Assembly (NCBI RefSeq): GCF_000813325.1
Contig: NZ_BBQE01000002.1
Length of the DNA stretch: 64,000 bases
Source of the DNA: Sulfurospirillum cavolei
Lineage (GTDB): Bacteria > Campylobacterota > Campylobacteria > Campylobacterales > Sulfurospirillaceae
Direction: 5' to 3' (one strand)
A program made the translations under genes and the position numbers. Of this stretch, positions 17,312 to 26,710 are shown one piece after another; within the stretch, counting starts at the first letter, position 1, and each line of letters starts with the position of its first letter. The notes under the pieces were generated by a model. It saw only the letters and a list, made by a program, of their open reading frames with translations, did no database searches and had not been told where the DNA came from.

Positions 17312-17800
17312 ATGATGATTGACGACCAAACGAAAAAAACGTATCAGTCGCTTCTTGATTCGACGACGACACGCGTTAAAAACGGTCTGGAAGATGCAAG
17401 CTCGTTTGCACAAACACTCGCCGACGAAATTAAAGCCAAATTTTCAACCGATAATGAAGCCTCGACGATCAAAGATTCCGAGACGACGCAGAGGGATCCT
17501 GCGGTTGAAACATTTTTAGAAGATCTAAAAACCAAAGGTGCTCTTGCATTTTACCAAGACTACAATTTTGAAAAAATTGAGAAACTAATCGAAGAAAAGA
17601 AAGCAGAACTTACTGAAAAATTAGGTCTTGGAGAATCCACGCAACCGCCGCTTACGGGTAAAGCTCGCGAAGATGCGTTGACGAGCCTTGACGATATGCT
17701 CGACGCCTACCGAAAACAACTTCAAGAAAAAATGCAAGCGGAAGATAAGCTCGATCAGCAAAATACGATGCTCGGCACATTTTTACAAGATTTAGCTTAA
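17312..17800 (+). CDS. Hypothetical soluble helical protein, 162 residues
   Basis: No known domain is recognised. The protein is acidic and lysine-rich, predicted coiled coil in residues 70-105 (FEKIEKLIEEKKAELTEKLG) and 120-160 (LDDMLDAYRKQLQEKMQAEDKL). There is no signal peptide or membrane span. AAGGA lies 7 bases before the first ATG. It is divergent from the acetyltransferase, and its stop codon shares bases with the stop of the convergent methyltransferase (TTAA at 17797-17800). Confidence 0.75.
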   Translation: MMIDDQTKKTYQSLLDSTTTRVKNGLEDASSFAQTLADEIKAKFSTDNEASTIKDSETTQRDPAVETFLEDLKTKGALAFYQDYNFEKIEKLIEEKKAELTEKLGLGESTQPPLTGKAREDALTSLDDMLDAYRKQLQEKMQAEDKLDQQNTMLGTFLQDLA

Positions 17801-18483
17801 CGTTTCCGATACACTAGCAAGGTTTTATCGGGGGAATCGCCAAAAAGCCTCAGGGCTTCGGTTGTCTCCAATCGAAACCCTTCTTGTTTCTTGAGCTCTC
17901 CGAGCGTGTGAAAATATTGTCGGATTTGACCGCTGTGTTTACGGTAAAGCTCGCCCTCTTTTTCAAAAAATGCGATATGCGTTAAGAGTTCTTTGTCGGC
18001 ATAATTAGCTTCGATGCATAAAAACTGCGTTTCGTTTTCAAAGCGCATCACACCCTCCGCAACGGCTTCAAATCCGTACAGGGTATTGACATCGCATACA
18101 AAATAACCTTTGGGTTTTAACACGCGATTAATCGTGTGAAAAAAACCCGCCAACTCTTTGGGCGGTATGTAATTGAGCACGTCCGCGACCGCCGTAACGC
18201 AGTCAAAACGTTCCGCTTCAAAATCCTCCAACTCTTTACACGATGCTCGAACGCCGATCTCGTTGGCACGCTGAACCATAGAATCACTCCGATCGATCCC
18301 TTCCGCGTCGATATGTCGCTCTAAAAGATGCTTTAAAAACTTTCCGTTCCCGCATCCCACATCTAAAACCGAGCCGATAGAATAAGAGCTTAAATACCGA
18401 AGGTACGTTTTATAGAGGATTTCATATTGGTCGTAAAAACCGATGAAAGGTTCAATTTTGGCGTAAAGATCGAGTGGATTCAT
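17797..18483 (-). CDS. Class I SAM-dependent methyltransferase
   Basis: Predicted methyltransferase, substrate unknown. About 228 residues with SAM motif I VLDVGCGNGKFL (in residues 40-51), motif II GIDRSDSM, motif III region FDCVTAVADVLNYI and GYFVCDVNTLYGF after it. The small and compact architecture resembles the Methyltransf_25/11 families. The ATG at 18483 is preferred to the TTG six bases upstream. Its end overlaps the convergent gene tail to tail. Confidence 0.87.
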   Translation of the reverse strand: MNPLDLYAKIEPFIGFYDQYEILYKTYLRYLSSYSIGSVLDVGCGNGKFLKHLLERHIDAEGIDRSDSMVQRANEIGVRASCKELEDFEAERFDCVTAVADVLNYIPPKELAGFFHTINRVLKPKGYFVCDVNTLYGFEAVAEGVMRFENETQFLCIEANYADKELLTHIAFFEKEGELYRKHSGQIRQYFHTLGELKKQEGFRLETTEALRLFGDSPDKTLLVYRKR

Positions 18484-18519
18484 GCGCAACTTTCCGAGGG
18501 CTTATGCCCTCGAAGATTT

Positions 18520-19860
18520 TTAGTCTAATAACTCTTGTCGAAATAAGGCTTCGTTAAACGTACGACCGAGATGTTCGCATACCAGTTTAACGTCCCGACG
18601 GGCATTACCTAAACAGCTCGTCGCTCCTGGGCTTGGCGTCATATTGAAAATAATGCCGATACCGGGATTAATGCTCGCTTCGCCTAACATTAACTTTTGT
18701 TCTTTTTTGTTGATCACCTGCGGTCGTACGCCGCCGAAATTCTTCGCGTATTCAATTTCGTCTAATTGCAACGAAGGAACGATTTTTCGCGCATCTTTTA
18801 AGAAAAGCCCTTTATTGAAATAAGGCACTTCAAATAAAAAGTTACGGAAGATATAATTTCTAATATCGCTATCTTTGAGCAAATCGTAGAATACTTTCGC
18901 GACTTTTCCGTCAAATTGCAACGTTTGCCAAAAATCAAGGTACGTACCGCCCGTGTAACGCTCCAACTTCGGCAAAACCAGCGCCGTCGGGCCAAAACGC
19001 GTACAGCCGCCGGCTAAAACGTCAGGGTCGCCGTGTAACGCGGCAAACGGAAGCTTTGGATTTTGAACCATATAGACTTTGCCGTTGAGCATCTTTTGTT
19101 TCGTCAAATAAAAACTTCCCGCAACCGGCAAGCACGCAAAATCCAACCCGAATCCCATTTGATGCGCTAAATAAAGCGAATGCGCTCCGGCGTTCACTAC
19201 CACAAAATCCGCCGTAAAGGTATGGTCTTTGGTCATCACGACAAACATATCGCCGAGTTTCGTGATATTCGTCACTTGCGCATTTAAGTATACGTCCGCA
19301 ACTTTTCCTTCGATTTTTTGCGCCTCTTCGACCAAACTTTCCGTCATCGCTCCAAAATCGACCGTGCTGTACTCGCCGCCTTCGACGCCTACACCGATAA
19401 TGCTCTCCGGACGTTCTTTACCGTTTTCGTCGAAGATCAATTTCGGCTCGATTTTCGCCAATTTTTCTTTATCGAAAACTTCCAAATACGGATACAACTC
19501 TTTAAACTCTTCGTAACGTTTTTGCATGTACGCCACTTCGGTATCGCCTACGCCGATTGCCATTTTTTGGTGTGCAAATAAAAACTTTCCTTCATGACCG
19601 TATTGAAGGCAATATTTTGCGACCATACTCGCCGTTTCTTTGACTTTTTTCGCTTTTTCTAGAGTATAGTTTGTCTCGATGTCACCGCAGTGAATCGTTT
19701 GAGAGTTTGACGTTCCGGCAGAATTAAGCTTTGCCAATTTTTCATATTTTTCAACCAGCGCGATACGCTTAATATCCGTGTATCTTGCAAGCTCGTAAAA
19801 CAGAGCCGCACCTGAAATTCCGCCACCGACGACTAAAACGTCATAGTGATTTTTTGTCAT
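18520..19860 (-). CDS. mqo: FAD-dependent malate:quinone oxidoreductase
   Basis: Oxidises malate to oxaloacetate and passes electrons to the quinone pool at the inner membrane. About 446 residues. The N-terminal FAD fingerprint is VLVVGGGISGAALFYEL, and the family-typical motifs NSAGTSNSQTIHCGDIETNY, NFGGVRPQV and NMTPSPGATSCLGNA are all present. The ATG at 19860 has AGGAAG 8-9 bases upstream; an earlier TTG is too close to it. An 18-base AT palindrome lies in the 80-base gap behind ridA. Confidence 0.93.
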   Translation of the reverse strand: MTKNHYDVLVVGGGISGAALFYELARYTDIKRIALVEKYEKLAKLNSAGTSNSQTIHCGDIETNYTLEKAKKVKETASMVAKYCLQYGHEGKFLFAHQKMAIGVGDTEVAYMQKRYEEFKELYPYLEVFDKEKLAKIEPKLIFDENGKERPESIIGVGVEGGEYSTVDFGAMTESLVEEAQKIEGKVADVYLNAQVTNITKLGDMFVVMTKDHTFTADFVVVNAGAHSLYLAHQMGFGLDFACLPVAGSFYLTKQKMLNGKVYMVQNPKLPFAALHGDPDVLAGGCTRFGPTALVLPKLERYTGGTYLDFWQTLQFDGKVAKVFYDLLKDSDIRNYIFRNFLFEVPYFNKGLFLKDARKIVPSLQLDEIEYAKNFGGVRPQVINKKEQKLMLGEASINPGIGIIFNMTPSPGATSCLGNARRDVKLVCEHLGRTFNEALFRQELLD

Positions 19861-19948
19861 ATTGAACAACTTCCTACTCTAAGATTTAGGGTTTATTATT
19901 GTAATACACTCTTGCCTATAAAACTTTTAAAAGTTTTAATTTTCACGA

Positions 19949-20320
19949 TTATTTCGTTGCAATAACTTCGACTTCAACACGGGCGTTTTTGGGTAAAGCT
20001 TTGACGCACACCGTACTGCGAGCCGGTTTGTGTTCTACGAAAAATGAGCCGTAGACCGCATTTACCGCGGCAAAGTCGTCCATATCGGTTAGAAAAATCG
20101 TCGTCTTAACGACGTTTTGCAAGCTGCTTCCCGCCGCTTCTAAAACGGCACTGACGTTGTGCATCACCTGCGTCGTTTGCGCTTCAATATCGCCGTCGTT
20201 AAAGCTTCCGTCCGGACGTAAAGCGATTTGACCCGATGCATAAATCATCCCGTTGCTTTCAATCGCTTGAGAATAAGGTCCGATCGCTTGCGGAGCCTTG
20301 AGGGTTGCAATACTTTTCAT
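19949..20320 (-). CDS. ridA: RidA-family reactive intermediate/imine deaminase
   Basis: Hydrolyses reactive enamines and imines such as 2-aminoacrylate that arise from PLP enzymes. The 123 residues show IGPYSQAI (N-terminal signature), GQIALRPDG, the middle QVMHNVSAVLEAAGSSLQNVVKTT segment (split around residues 51-73) and ARSTVCVKALPKNARVEVEVIA with the conserved catalytic Arg. It overlaps dapE by 4 bases (ATGA), so the two are cotranslated. Confidence 0.95.
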   Translation of the reverse strand: MKSIATLKAPQAIGPYSQAIESNGMIYASGQIALRPDGSFNDGDIEAQTTQVMHNVSAVLEAAGSSLQNVVKTTIFLTDMDDFAAVNAVYGSFFVEHKPARSTVCVKALPKNARVEVEVIATK

Positions 20321-21429
20321 TTTAAATCCTTTGAAAAATTTTCTATCGTATATGAAAACACGCGGTACAGGGCTTCAACCTCATCGAGGCAACATCGCTC
20401 GTTGGGAGCATGGATCGTATCGTTAACGACACCGCACTCCACCGTAGCAATACCGTAACTTCCAAAAAATCGTGCGTCGCTTGTGCCGCCTGCGGTGGAA
20501 AGTTTAGGGGCAAAACCGTTACACGCCTTGAGTGCTTCTTGCAGTTTTGCGACAATTTTAGAATCTTTACATGTTAAAAAAGGGCGGGCACTCTCGTGAA
20601 GACGCAATCGATAATCCAGTCCGTTCAACACCCCTTCCGCGTACGAGCGAACGCTCTCTTGATTCGTTTGAGTCGAGTTTCGAACGTTGAACATGATTTT
20701 TAACGAGTTGGGTGTGACGTTAGTAACTTCCATACCGCCTCGTATATCGGTAACGACGATCTGAGAGGGGGCAAAAAAATCATCGCCTCGGTCTAAAAAA
20801 TGCCCCGCAAAAAGAGGAAGCAACGGTGCCATTTGATGGATAGGATTGATGCTTTTTTCAGGGTACGCCGCGTGGCCTTGTTTGCCCAAAATTTCGATAA
20901 CACCGTTAATCGAACCGCGTCTTCCTATTTTGATCGCATCGCCAAAGAGCTTCTCGGACGTCGGTTCGGCAACAACGGCATAATCGGGCAAAAGAGCGCG
21001 TCGTTCGAGTTCGCGAAGCATTTCGATCGTCCCGTACGTAGCATCTCCTTCTTCGTCGCTGGTCAGCAGTAACGAAAGCGTTCCTTTAAAATCGCGCGTC
21101 GTTTTGAGAGCCTGAATGCTTGCCGCTACGCCGCTTTTCATATCTTGAGCGCCTCTGGCATAGACGTTTTTTCCCTCGATCAAGGGTTCAAACGGATCGC
21201 TTTTCCACCCTTCTCCGGGAGGAACGACGTCGACATGTCCCGCAAAACAAAGGTGTTCGCCCTCGCCGAATTTTTTGAAAAGAAAGAGATTTTTCGTCGA
21301 TTCGATTGAAACTTCAATCGCTTCAAAATCGTCCAAATAGCCTCGAATAAACGCAAACGAGCCAGCCTCGTCGGGCGTGATTGAAGGAAAACGCAATAAA
21401 GTTAAAAAAAGTTCTTTCGTACTTAACAT
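20317..21429 (-). CDS. dapE: Succinyl-diaminopimelate desuccinylase
   Basis: Zinc-dependent M20 peptidase-family enzyme of lysine and peptidoglycan precursor synthesis. About 370 residues. Metal and catalytic motifs: FAGHVDVVPPGEGW (His and Asp), ARGAQDMKSGVA, LTSDEEGDA (Glu-Glu) and AEPTS, with TAGGTSDARFF and VECGVVNDTIHAPNE near the C-terminus supplying the last ligands. The second of two adjacent ATGs (21429) has the better spacing from GAGG. dapC and murC lie nearby in the same series. Confidence 0.94.
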   Translation of the reverse strand: MLSTKELFLTLLRFPSITPDEAGSFAFIRGYLDDFEAIEVSIESTKNLFLFKKFGEGEHLCFAGHVDVVPPGEGWKSDPFEPLIEGKNVYARGAQDMKSGVAASIQALKTTRDFKGTLSLLLTSDEEGDATYGTIEMLRELERRALLPDYAVVAEPTSEKLFGDAIKIGRRGSINGVIEILGKQGHAAYPEKSINPIHQMAPLLPLFAGHFLDRGDDFFAPSQIVVTDIRGGMEVTNVTPNSLKIMFNVRNSTQTNQESVRSYAEGVLNGLDYRLRLHESARPFLTCKDSKIVAKLQEALKACNGFAPKLSTAGGTSDARFFGSYGIATVECGVVNDTIHAPNERCCLDEVEALYRVFSYTIENFSKDLK

Positions 21430-21502
21430 CATGCCTCAATTATAAAAAAGTCTGTTTTAAAGTTTGCACTTTTTTGAAATTATCGTCTTGCGACAAGCCG
21501 CT

Positions 21503-23710
21503 TTAAAGTTTAATCAGCGTCGCGCCGAAGCCGCCTAAGTTTTGCGGTGCGTCGGCGTACGAAACCAAGGAAGGATACGTACTTAAAAACGTGCGTACCG
21601 CATAAGCCAATTTTCCCGTTCCGATACCGTGATAGACCAAAACTTCGTCAAACCCGTTGATCAGCGCGTCGCTCAAAAACTTATCGAGCCGCTCGATCGC
21701 TTCATCGCTACGAAGCCCGTGCAAATCCAAAATCATCGAACCGCCCGTCGTCTCTTTGGCGATCACGACGCTTGGTTTGTGCGAGTGCGGTTGCGGGCCG
21801 CTTCGTTTGAGCGATGCCAGCGGTACGCGCATGCTAATGCCGTCGCATTCGATCAAGGCTTCTTCTTTTTTGATACTTTTGATCACACCTTTGGAACTGC
21901 CGTATTTGATCTTTTCTCCGACGCTTAAAGGCTCAGCGACGCGCGCTTCCGGAACGTTTCGTTTGCTTTCTTGTCGGTAAAGATTGGCTTTGTTCAACAA
22001 CCGATGCGCCTCTTTAACGTCTTGGGTTTTAATGGCTTTTTTCGCCTCCGATACGGCATCCCTAAACTCTTTGGAGAGCTTTCCGTAAGCGGTTTCAAAG
22101 TCGCCTCTCACGCGTTCTTTTTCGTCGTTGAGCGAAATTTTCAGCTTTTCAACCTCTTGCAAGCGCGCATCTAGCTCCTCTTTCGTCTTGCGCATTTGCA
22201 ATTCCAAATCAATATTTTTTTGAATCAATTCGCCCAATTTCTCTTTGTCTTCGCCGTATAAGATTTTCGCTTCTTTCACAAGCGAAAGCGGAACTCCGTA
22301 ACGAAGCGCGGTTTCAAACGCGTAACTGCGCCCGATGGTTCCTTTTAAAAATCCATAGGTCGGGCGTTCGTTTTTTTCGTCGTAAATCGCCGCTAAAAGT
22401 TCGACTTCCGGATGCGTCGCCAACATCGAAGCCAAGCGTTTATGGTGCGTCGTAATGACGATCTTCATCTCTTTTTCGATCAGTTTTTCGATCATGACTT
22501 TAAACAGATTTGCCGCCTCGTCCGCGTCCGTACCCAACTCGATCTCGTCGACGCCGACCAAAGCGTTTTTTTTGCCGAACAATTGACTAAACTCGTTCAT
22601 CCGTCCCGCAAACGTCGAAATGTCGTTTTTAACGCTTTGAGGATCGTCTAAAACGGCATAGAGCTCTTTAAACGAGCCGATCGTCGAATGCGCGGCATCG
22701 ATTTTCATGGGCAGAAGGTATTTGCTCAAGAGTGCCGCGGAGAGAATCGATTTTAACAACATCGTTTTTCCGCCCGCATTAACGCCCGTAATCATCAAAA
22801 CGCGTTTGGAAAAATCGACGCAAATAGGCTTAGGATGGGCTAATGCGGGATGCGAAAAGTTTTCGAGCACGATGGCGGAAGATTTGGAAGAAGCGAGGAC
22901 GAATTCCATCTCTTTTTCCCGCGCAAACGCAACGCGTGCGTAGTAAGCGTCGAAACGATCAAACTCTTTGTTGATAAAGCTTAGAAATTTGAGCTGTTTG
23001 GCGAACACGGAGGAGATTTGCTTCGCATATTTATAAATCAACTCCTCTTTTTTGTCGATCAATTCGCTCTCTTTGGCGACCAATTTTGCCAAAGCTTCGG
23101 GAACGACGTAGAAAAAACCGCTGCTACTGCGTGCAACGACGTTGCCTTTTAAGACGTGATTGAATCCGCCGCGCACCAAGAGGGCTTCTTGATTATTGAT
23201 ATAATGGATCTGTTTGTCGGCAAGGTATAACGCGATTTTTTCGGTTGATATCAAGCGGCGAAGGGTCGCATTCATCTCGTCTTTGATGCTTTTGAGGTTT
23301 TTGTTGATGTGCTCAAACTGTTCGTCGACGCTCGATTTTAATTCGCCTTTTTCGTCGAAATAGTCGCAAATGCGCGCGATTTCAACCGGAATAACGATAC
23401 GTGCGATCCATTCCCCCAACGCTTGATCGAGCAGAACGCTTTGAAGGTAGGTCGTATAATTAACGATTTTGACGAACGCGAAAATCTCCGAAAGATGCAA
23501 AACGCCCATTTTACTTAAATGCGCGATTGCCGTATCAAGATTGGGTACTTCCGGAAGCGGCTTTAGGCGGTCTTTTGCGAGCAGTTCGTGAATCAATTTA
23601 AAATGCAAATGCGCGTCGCCTTCCATAAACAAAGGCTTTTCTCGCGCCAAAAAGTGTTTAAAACTCTCTTGATAATCGCTCAAATCGAGTTTGGCAAATA
23701 GCTTTTCCAT
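21503..23710 (-). CDS. mutS2: MutS2 family ATPase with C-terminal Smr domain
   Basis: DNA-binding ATPase linked to suppression of recombination (known in Helicobacter) and, in other bacteria, to collided-ribosome splitting. The 735 residues have a core/lever region (about 60-260), the P-loop GVNAGGKT (309-316), DEIELGTDADEAAN (Walker B) and TTHHKR. A coiled-coil clamp region (about 480-580) follows, and then a complete Smr domain ending the protein (LDLHGLRSDEAI, VYHGIGTGKL). Its ATG overlaps the stop of the small membrane protein gene (TAATG). Confidence 0.95.
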   Translation of the reverse strand: MEKLFAKLDLSDYQESFKHFLAREKPLFMEGDAHLHFKLIHELLAKDRLKPLPEVPNLDTAIAHLSKMGVLHLSEIFAFVKIVNYTTYLQSVLLDQALGEWIARIVIPVEIARICDYFDEKGELKSSVDEQFEHINKNLKSIKDEMNATLRRLISTEKIALYLADKQIHYINNQEALLVRGGFNHVLKGNVVARSSSGFFYVVPEALAKLVAKESELIDKKEELIYKYAKQISSVFAKQLKFLSFINKEFDRFDAYYARVAFAREKEMEFVLASSKSSAIVLENFSHPALAHPKPICVDFSKRVLMITGVNAGGKTMLLKSILSAALLSKYLLPMKIDAAHSTIGSFKELYAVLDDPQSVKNDISTFAGRMNEFSQLFGKKNALVGVDEIELGTDADEAANLFKVMIEKLIEKEMKIVITTHHKRLASMLATHPEVELLAAIYDEKNERPTYGFLKGTIGRSYAFETALRYGVPLSLVKEAKILYGEDKEKLGELIQKNIDLELQMRKTKEELDARLQEVEKLKISLNDEKERVRGDFETAYGKLSKEFRDAVSEAKKAIKTQDVKEAHRLLNKANLYRQESKRNVPEARVAEPLSVGEKIKYGSSKGVIKSIKKEEALIECDGISMRVPLASLKRSGPQPHSHKPSVVIAKETTGGSMILDLHGLRSDEAIERLDKFLSDALINGFDEVLVYHGIGTGKLAYAVRTFLSTYPSLVSYADAPQNLGGFGATLIKL

Positions 23711-24057
23711 TAGGGAAGAATCCTACATGTACTCACTTCGATTACCGTACCTTTATCGTTTTCGTTGATCTCGTTCGGAATAAAACTTTGCGTTCCGTTG
23801 ACGTAAATAAACCGTTTAAGATCAACCGTAACGCCGCCTTGACATGTCAGCGTTTTTCCTTGTTTAAAGGCATTGACGATCAAGCGGCGTTGTTCGCTTT
23901 GGGACGATTGATAGCTCTCGTAACCGATTGCCGAAGCGAGCAGTACGACCATCGAGCCGATCAACGTCTTTTTCATGCGTGAAGAGAGCGTCTCTTTTTT
24001 GGTGTACAATACCGCGGCTAGCAGAAGGATTAACACTAAAAAGAGCAAAAATTGCAT
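23710..24057 (-). CDS. Hypothetical membrane protein, 115 residues, between murC and mutS2
   Basis: Not recognised. It has two hydrophobic segments (about residues 2-18 and 31-47) with a basic linker KKETLSSRMKK between them, and a C-terminal domain of about 60 residues with a CQGGVTVDLKRFIYVNG core that is probably outside the cytoplasm. Two cysteines (in LTCQGG and in STCRIL) could form a disulfide. It starts at the murC stop and stops at the mutS2 start, in both cases a TAATG overlap, so it is translated with them. Confidence 0.8.
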   Translation of the reverse strand: MQFLLFLVLILLLAAVLYTKKETLSSRMKKTLIGSMVVLLASAIGYESYQSSQSEQRRLIVNAFKQGKTLTCQGGVTVDLKRFIYVNGTQSFIPNEINENDKGTVIEVSTCRILP

Positions 24058-25367
24058 TAGACGACTCCTCGAAGCTGATACGTAATGTCGCCCGCACCGA
24101 AACTAATCACCACGCCTTCGTCAAAGCGCTCGTAACCTTCTTCGTTCGGGAAAATTTCGATCGCAGCGTCTTTACGATGAACTCTGGGTGCAAATACGGG
24201 AGCATACCGCGCAAACGCTTTTTCAAAATCGATAAAAACCTCTTTTTCGCCGGCTTTCCATACCGGTAAAATAACCAGCTTGTCTACCCCTTCGAAACAT
24301 TCGACGAAACTTTCGAGATTATCGATCGTACGTGAATATTTGTGCGGTTGCCAAATCGCCGTGATCGTTTTAAGACCCGTCAAATGTGCATAGGTTTTTG
24401 CCGAAGCAAGCGTCGCTTTAATCTCGGTCGGATGGTGCCCGTAATCGTCGATAAGGGCGAAATTATCCTCTTTGGCAATAATATCGAATCGTTTTTTAAT
24501 TCCTTTATAACGTTTCAGCTTTTCGCGTACGATTTCCACGTCTTCTTCCACAAGGCTCGCCAAAATCGCCAAAGAAGCGTCCAACGCCATATGCGCTCCG
24601 ATGCCCCAAACCTTGAAACGTCCTAAATCTTTGAGCACGAAAGAGGTATAAGGCTCGCCCTCATGCATCGTCGTTTCGATCGCTTGAATATCCCTGCTCG
24701 GATACAGACGAATCGCTTCCATCTCCTCAAGCGTCGCCAAAAAAGGATCTTCGGCATTGATGACGCGAATCGTAGCACTTTGCAAAAAGCGACGATACGC
24801 GCCGTAAAAGCGTTCCAAATCGTAGTTATAATGCTCCATATGCTCCGGTTCGGCATTGGTTACGACCGCAACGTAAGGGTTGGAGTTTAAAAAACTCTCA
24901 TCGCTTTCGTCCGCCTCGAAAATAACGTTATGACCTTCTTTATAGTACATGTTGGTGCCGTATTGTTTGCTTTCGGCTCCGATGACGACCGAACCTTCGA
25001 TCAAAGACGCTAGCATCGCACTGGTGGTACTCTTGCCGTGCGCGCCGCACACCGAGAAGACCCGTCTGTTCTTTAAAATGAACACTAAAGCTTGCGAACG
25101 CGACATAATCGCGATTCCTTTTTCGCGCGCTCGTACCAACTCGACGTTATCGGGTTTGATAACCGCCGAATACACCACCAAATCTTGATCGTTAATGCAG
25201 GAGGGATCGTGCGGAATGACCACCGAAATGCCCTCTTCTCCCAAACGTGCCGTAATTTTCGTCGCTTTAATATCCGAACCCGTAATCGTATAGCCCTCTT
25301 GTTTAAGATAGCGTGCCAATGCCGAAAGTCCGATACCGCCGATACCTACAAAATGTACTTTTTTCAA
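24057..25367 (-). CDS. murC: UDP-N-acetylmuramate--L-alanine ligase
   Basis: Adds L-alanine to UDP-MurNAc in peptidoglycan synthesis. The 436 residues have the N-terminal Rossmann motif HFVGIGGIGLSALA, the P-loop GAHGKSTT (108-115), the central EADESDESFL segment and DDYGHHPTEIKATL in the C-terminal part, all Mur ligase hallmarks. The start is a TTG with GAAGGG upstream; the nearby ATG runs into a stop in another frame. Upstream lie 133 bases without a gene, holding two hairpins and an ACATGTCA site. Confidence 0.95.
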   Translation of the reverse strand: MKKVHFVGIGGIGLSALARYLKQEGYTITGSDIKATKITARLGEEGISVVIPHDPSCINDQDLVVYSAVIKPDNVELVRAREKGIAIMSRSQALVFILKNRRVFSVCGAHGKSTTSAMLASLIEGSVVIGAESKQYGTNMYYKEGHNVIFEADESDESFLNSNPYVAVVTNAEPEHMEHYNYDLERFYGAYRRFLQSATIRVINAEDPFLATLEEMEAIRLYPSRDIQAIETTMHEGEPYTSFVLKDLGRFKVWGIGAHMALDASLAILASLVEEDVEIVREKLKRYKGIKKRFDIIAKEDNFALIDDYGHHPTEIKATLASAKTYAHLTGLKTITAIWQPHKYSRTIDNLESFVECFEGVDKLVILPVWKAGEKEVFIDFEKAFARYAPVFAPRVHRKDAAIEIFPNEEGYERFDEGVVISFGAGDITYQLRGVV

Positions 25368-25500
25368 CCCTTACCCTTCATATTTTTTACACGCTTTTCA
25401 AGACGAACGTGAAAAGCTACGCTGTGCCGTGCACAGAAACTTACCTCTTACGAGACGAACATAGATCGCTTGAAACGTTACATGTCAAGCGAAATTGCGT

Positions 25501-26628
25501 TTAAAAAGAGTTCCGTACTGCTTGAATCTCTTTTAAAACCCGCTCGGTTTTTTGACTGTTTTCGACCAATGCAATGCGCACAAATCCATCGCCCATACCG
25601 CCTCGCCCTAAAAATCTTCCGGGTAAGACTTTGATATTTTTTTGCTCAAAAAGCTTACATGTAAACGCCAAATCGTCTCCCACGTGCAACCAAACGTAAA
25701 AGGTCGAAGCAATCGCATCGACGCCTAAAATCGTCGCGGCAAGGTGTAGGTTTTTGGCATATTCTTGACGCGTGGTTTCCACATGTTCCATATCGCTCCA
25801 CGCAAGAGCCGAGGCTTTTTGAAGCGGAAGCGGGATGCTCGCTCCGACGTACGTGCGGTATTTTGCATACGCACTTAAAATTTTCTCGTCTCCGGCGATA
25901 AATCCCGAACGAAGTCCCGGAGCCGAACTGCGCTTGGAAATCGAGTTGATGACCAAAACGTTTTTAAACGTTTCATTGCCTACATGTAAGGACGCTTCCA
26001 ATAACGAAGGCGGTTTCTCGTCGACGTATATTTCGCTGTAGCATTCGTCGTTTAGTAGCACGATGTCGTATTTGAGCGCAAACTTGACCCATTCGCCAAG
26101 CTCCTCTTTAGAGAGAACCGACGTGGTCGGATTATTCGGAAAATTCAAAATAATCAAGTCGGCTTCTTTAAGTTGCGGAATCGTAATATCGGGCTTAAAC
26201 GCATTTTGCGGCGTTAAGTTTAGATGCACGACTTTTGCGCGCGAAGCGATTGCCGCACCTTCGTAAATCTGGTAAAACGGATTGGTATACGCCATCACGG
26301 GAGTCGGTTTGTCATGTAGTAAAAATTGCGGAAAGTTAAACAACACTTCACGCGTACCGAACGTGCAAATCAGCTCGCTTGCCTTCAATCGTACGCCAAA
26401 ACGCGCCTCGACAAACGCGCGTTGCGCTTCGTTGACGTACGCTTCGCCCGCGGATTTAGGGTACTTGTTCAAAAGAGCACAGTTCTCGCTCAGTGCGTTT
26501 TGAATAAACAAAGGCGTTTCAAACTGCGGCTCGCCGATGGTCAGATTCACCGCTTCGTACTGCGGATTGGGCGTTAGGTTTTTGAGTAACGCACTTAATT
26601 TTTCAAACGGATAAGGTTCAAAATGCAA
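25501..26628 (-). CDS. dapC: Succinyldiaminopimelate aminotransferase (class I/II PLP enzyme)
   Basis: Predicted N-succinyl-L,L-diaminopimelate aminotransferase of lysine synthesis. The 375 residues have TIGEPQFETP (30-39), YPKSAGEAYVNEA, FPNNPTTSVLS (163-173), NDECYSEIYVDE with the cofactor-binding Asp and Tyr, and the PLP lysine K232 in SISKRSSAPGLRSGF. The start is a TTG with AAAGGA 6 bases upstream. Assignment as DapC rather than another aminotransferase is by family resemblance and by the nearby dapE; substrate is not proven. It holds one perfect TTACATGTAA and two further ACATGT cores. Confidence 0.85.
   Translation of the reverse strand: MHFEPYPFEKLSALLKNLTPNPQYEAVNLTIGEPQFETPLFIQNALSENCALLNKYPKSAGEAYVNEAQRAFVEARFGVRLKASELICTFGTREVLFNFPQFLLHDKPTPVMAYTNPFYQIYEGAAIASRAKVVHLNLTPQNAFKPDITIPQLKEADLIILNFPNNPTTSVLSKEELGEWVKFALKYDIVLLNDECYSEIYVDEKPPSLLEASLHVGNETFKNVLVINSISKRSSAPGLRSGFIAGDEKILSAYAKYRTYVGASIPLPLQKASALAWSDMEHVETTRQEYAKNLHLAATILGVDAIASTFYVWLHVGDDLAFTCKLFEQKNIKVLPGRFLGRGGMGDGFVRIALVENSQKTERVLKEIQAVRNSF
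25655..25664. repeat. TTACATGTAA palindrome copy inside dapC
   Basis: Perfect 10-base palindrome in coding sequence, read on the minus strand as F-T-C-K. Confidence 0.85.
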
Positions 26629-26710
26629 TGAATTTCCTTTCTACATGTTAACGTTTTGCGCATCGTATGGTTTGAATGAGCGACTTTAAAAAAGGCTAAC
26701 CGACACCTTC

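Noticed and set aside
17226..17372. N-terminal extension of the acetyltransferase frame
   Set aside because: It would overlap the divergent 162-residue gene; AAGGA supports the internal ATG pair at 17225/17228.
19920..19937. 18-base AT palindrome (AAAACTTTT/AAAAGTTTT) between ridA and mqo
   Set aside because: Almost only A-T pairs, so too weak for a terminator; may be chance in an AT-rich gap.
25368..25500. Two hairpins in the dapC-murC gap (GCTTTTCA/TGAAAAGC and CGCTTGA/TCAAGCG)
   Set aside because: Loops of 9-11 bases and no T run on the minus strand; cannot be called terminators or a riboswitch.
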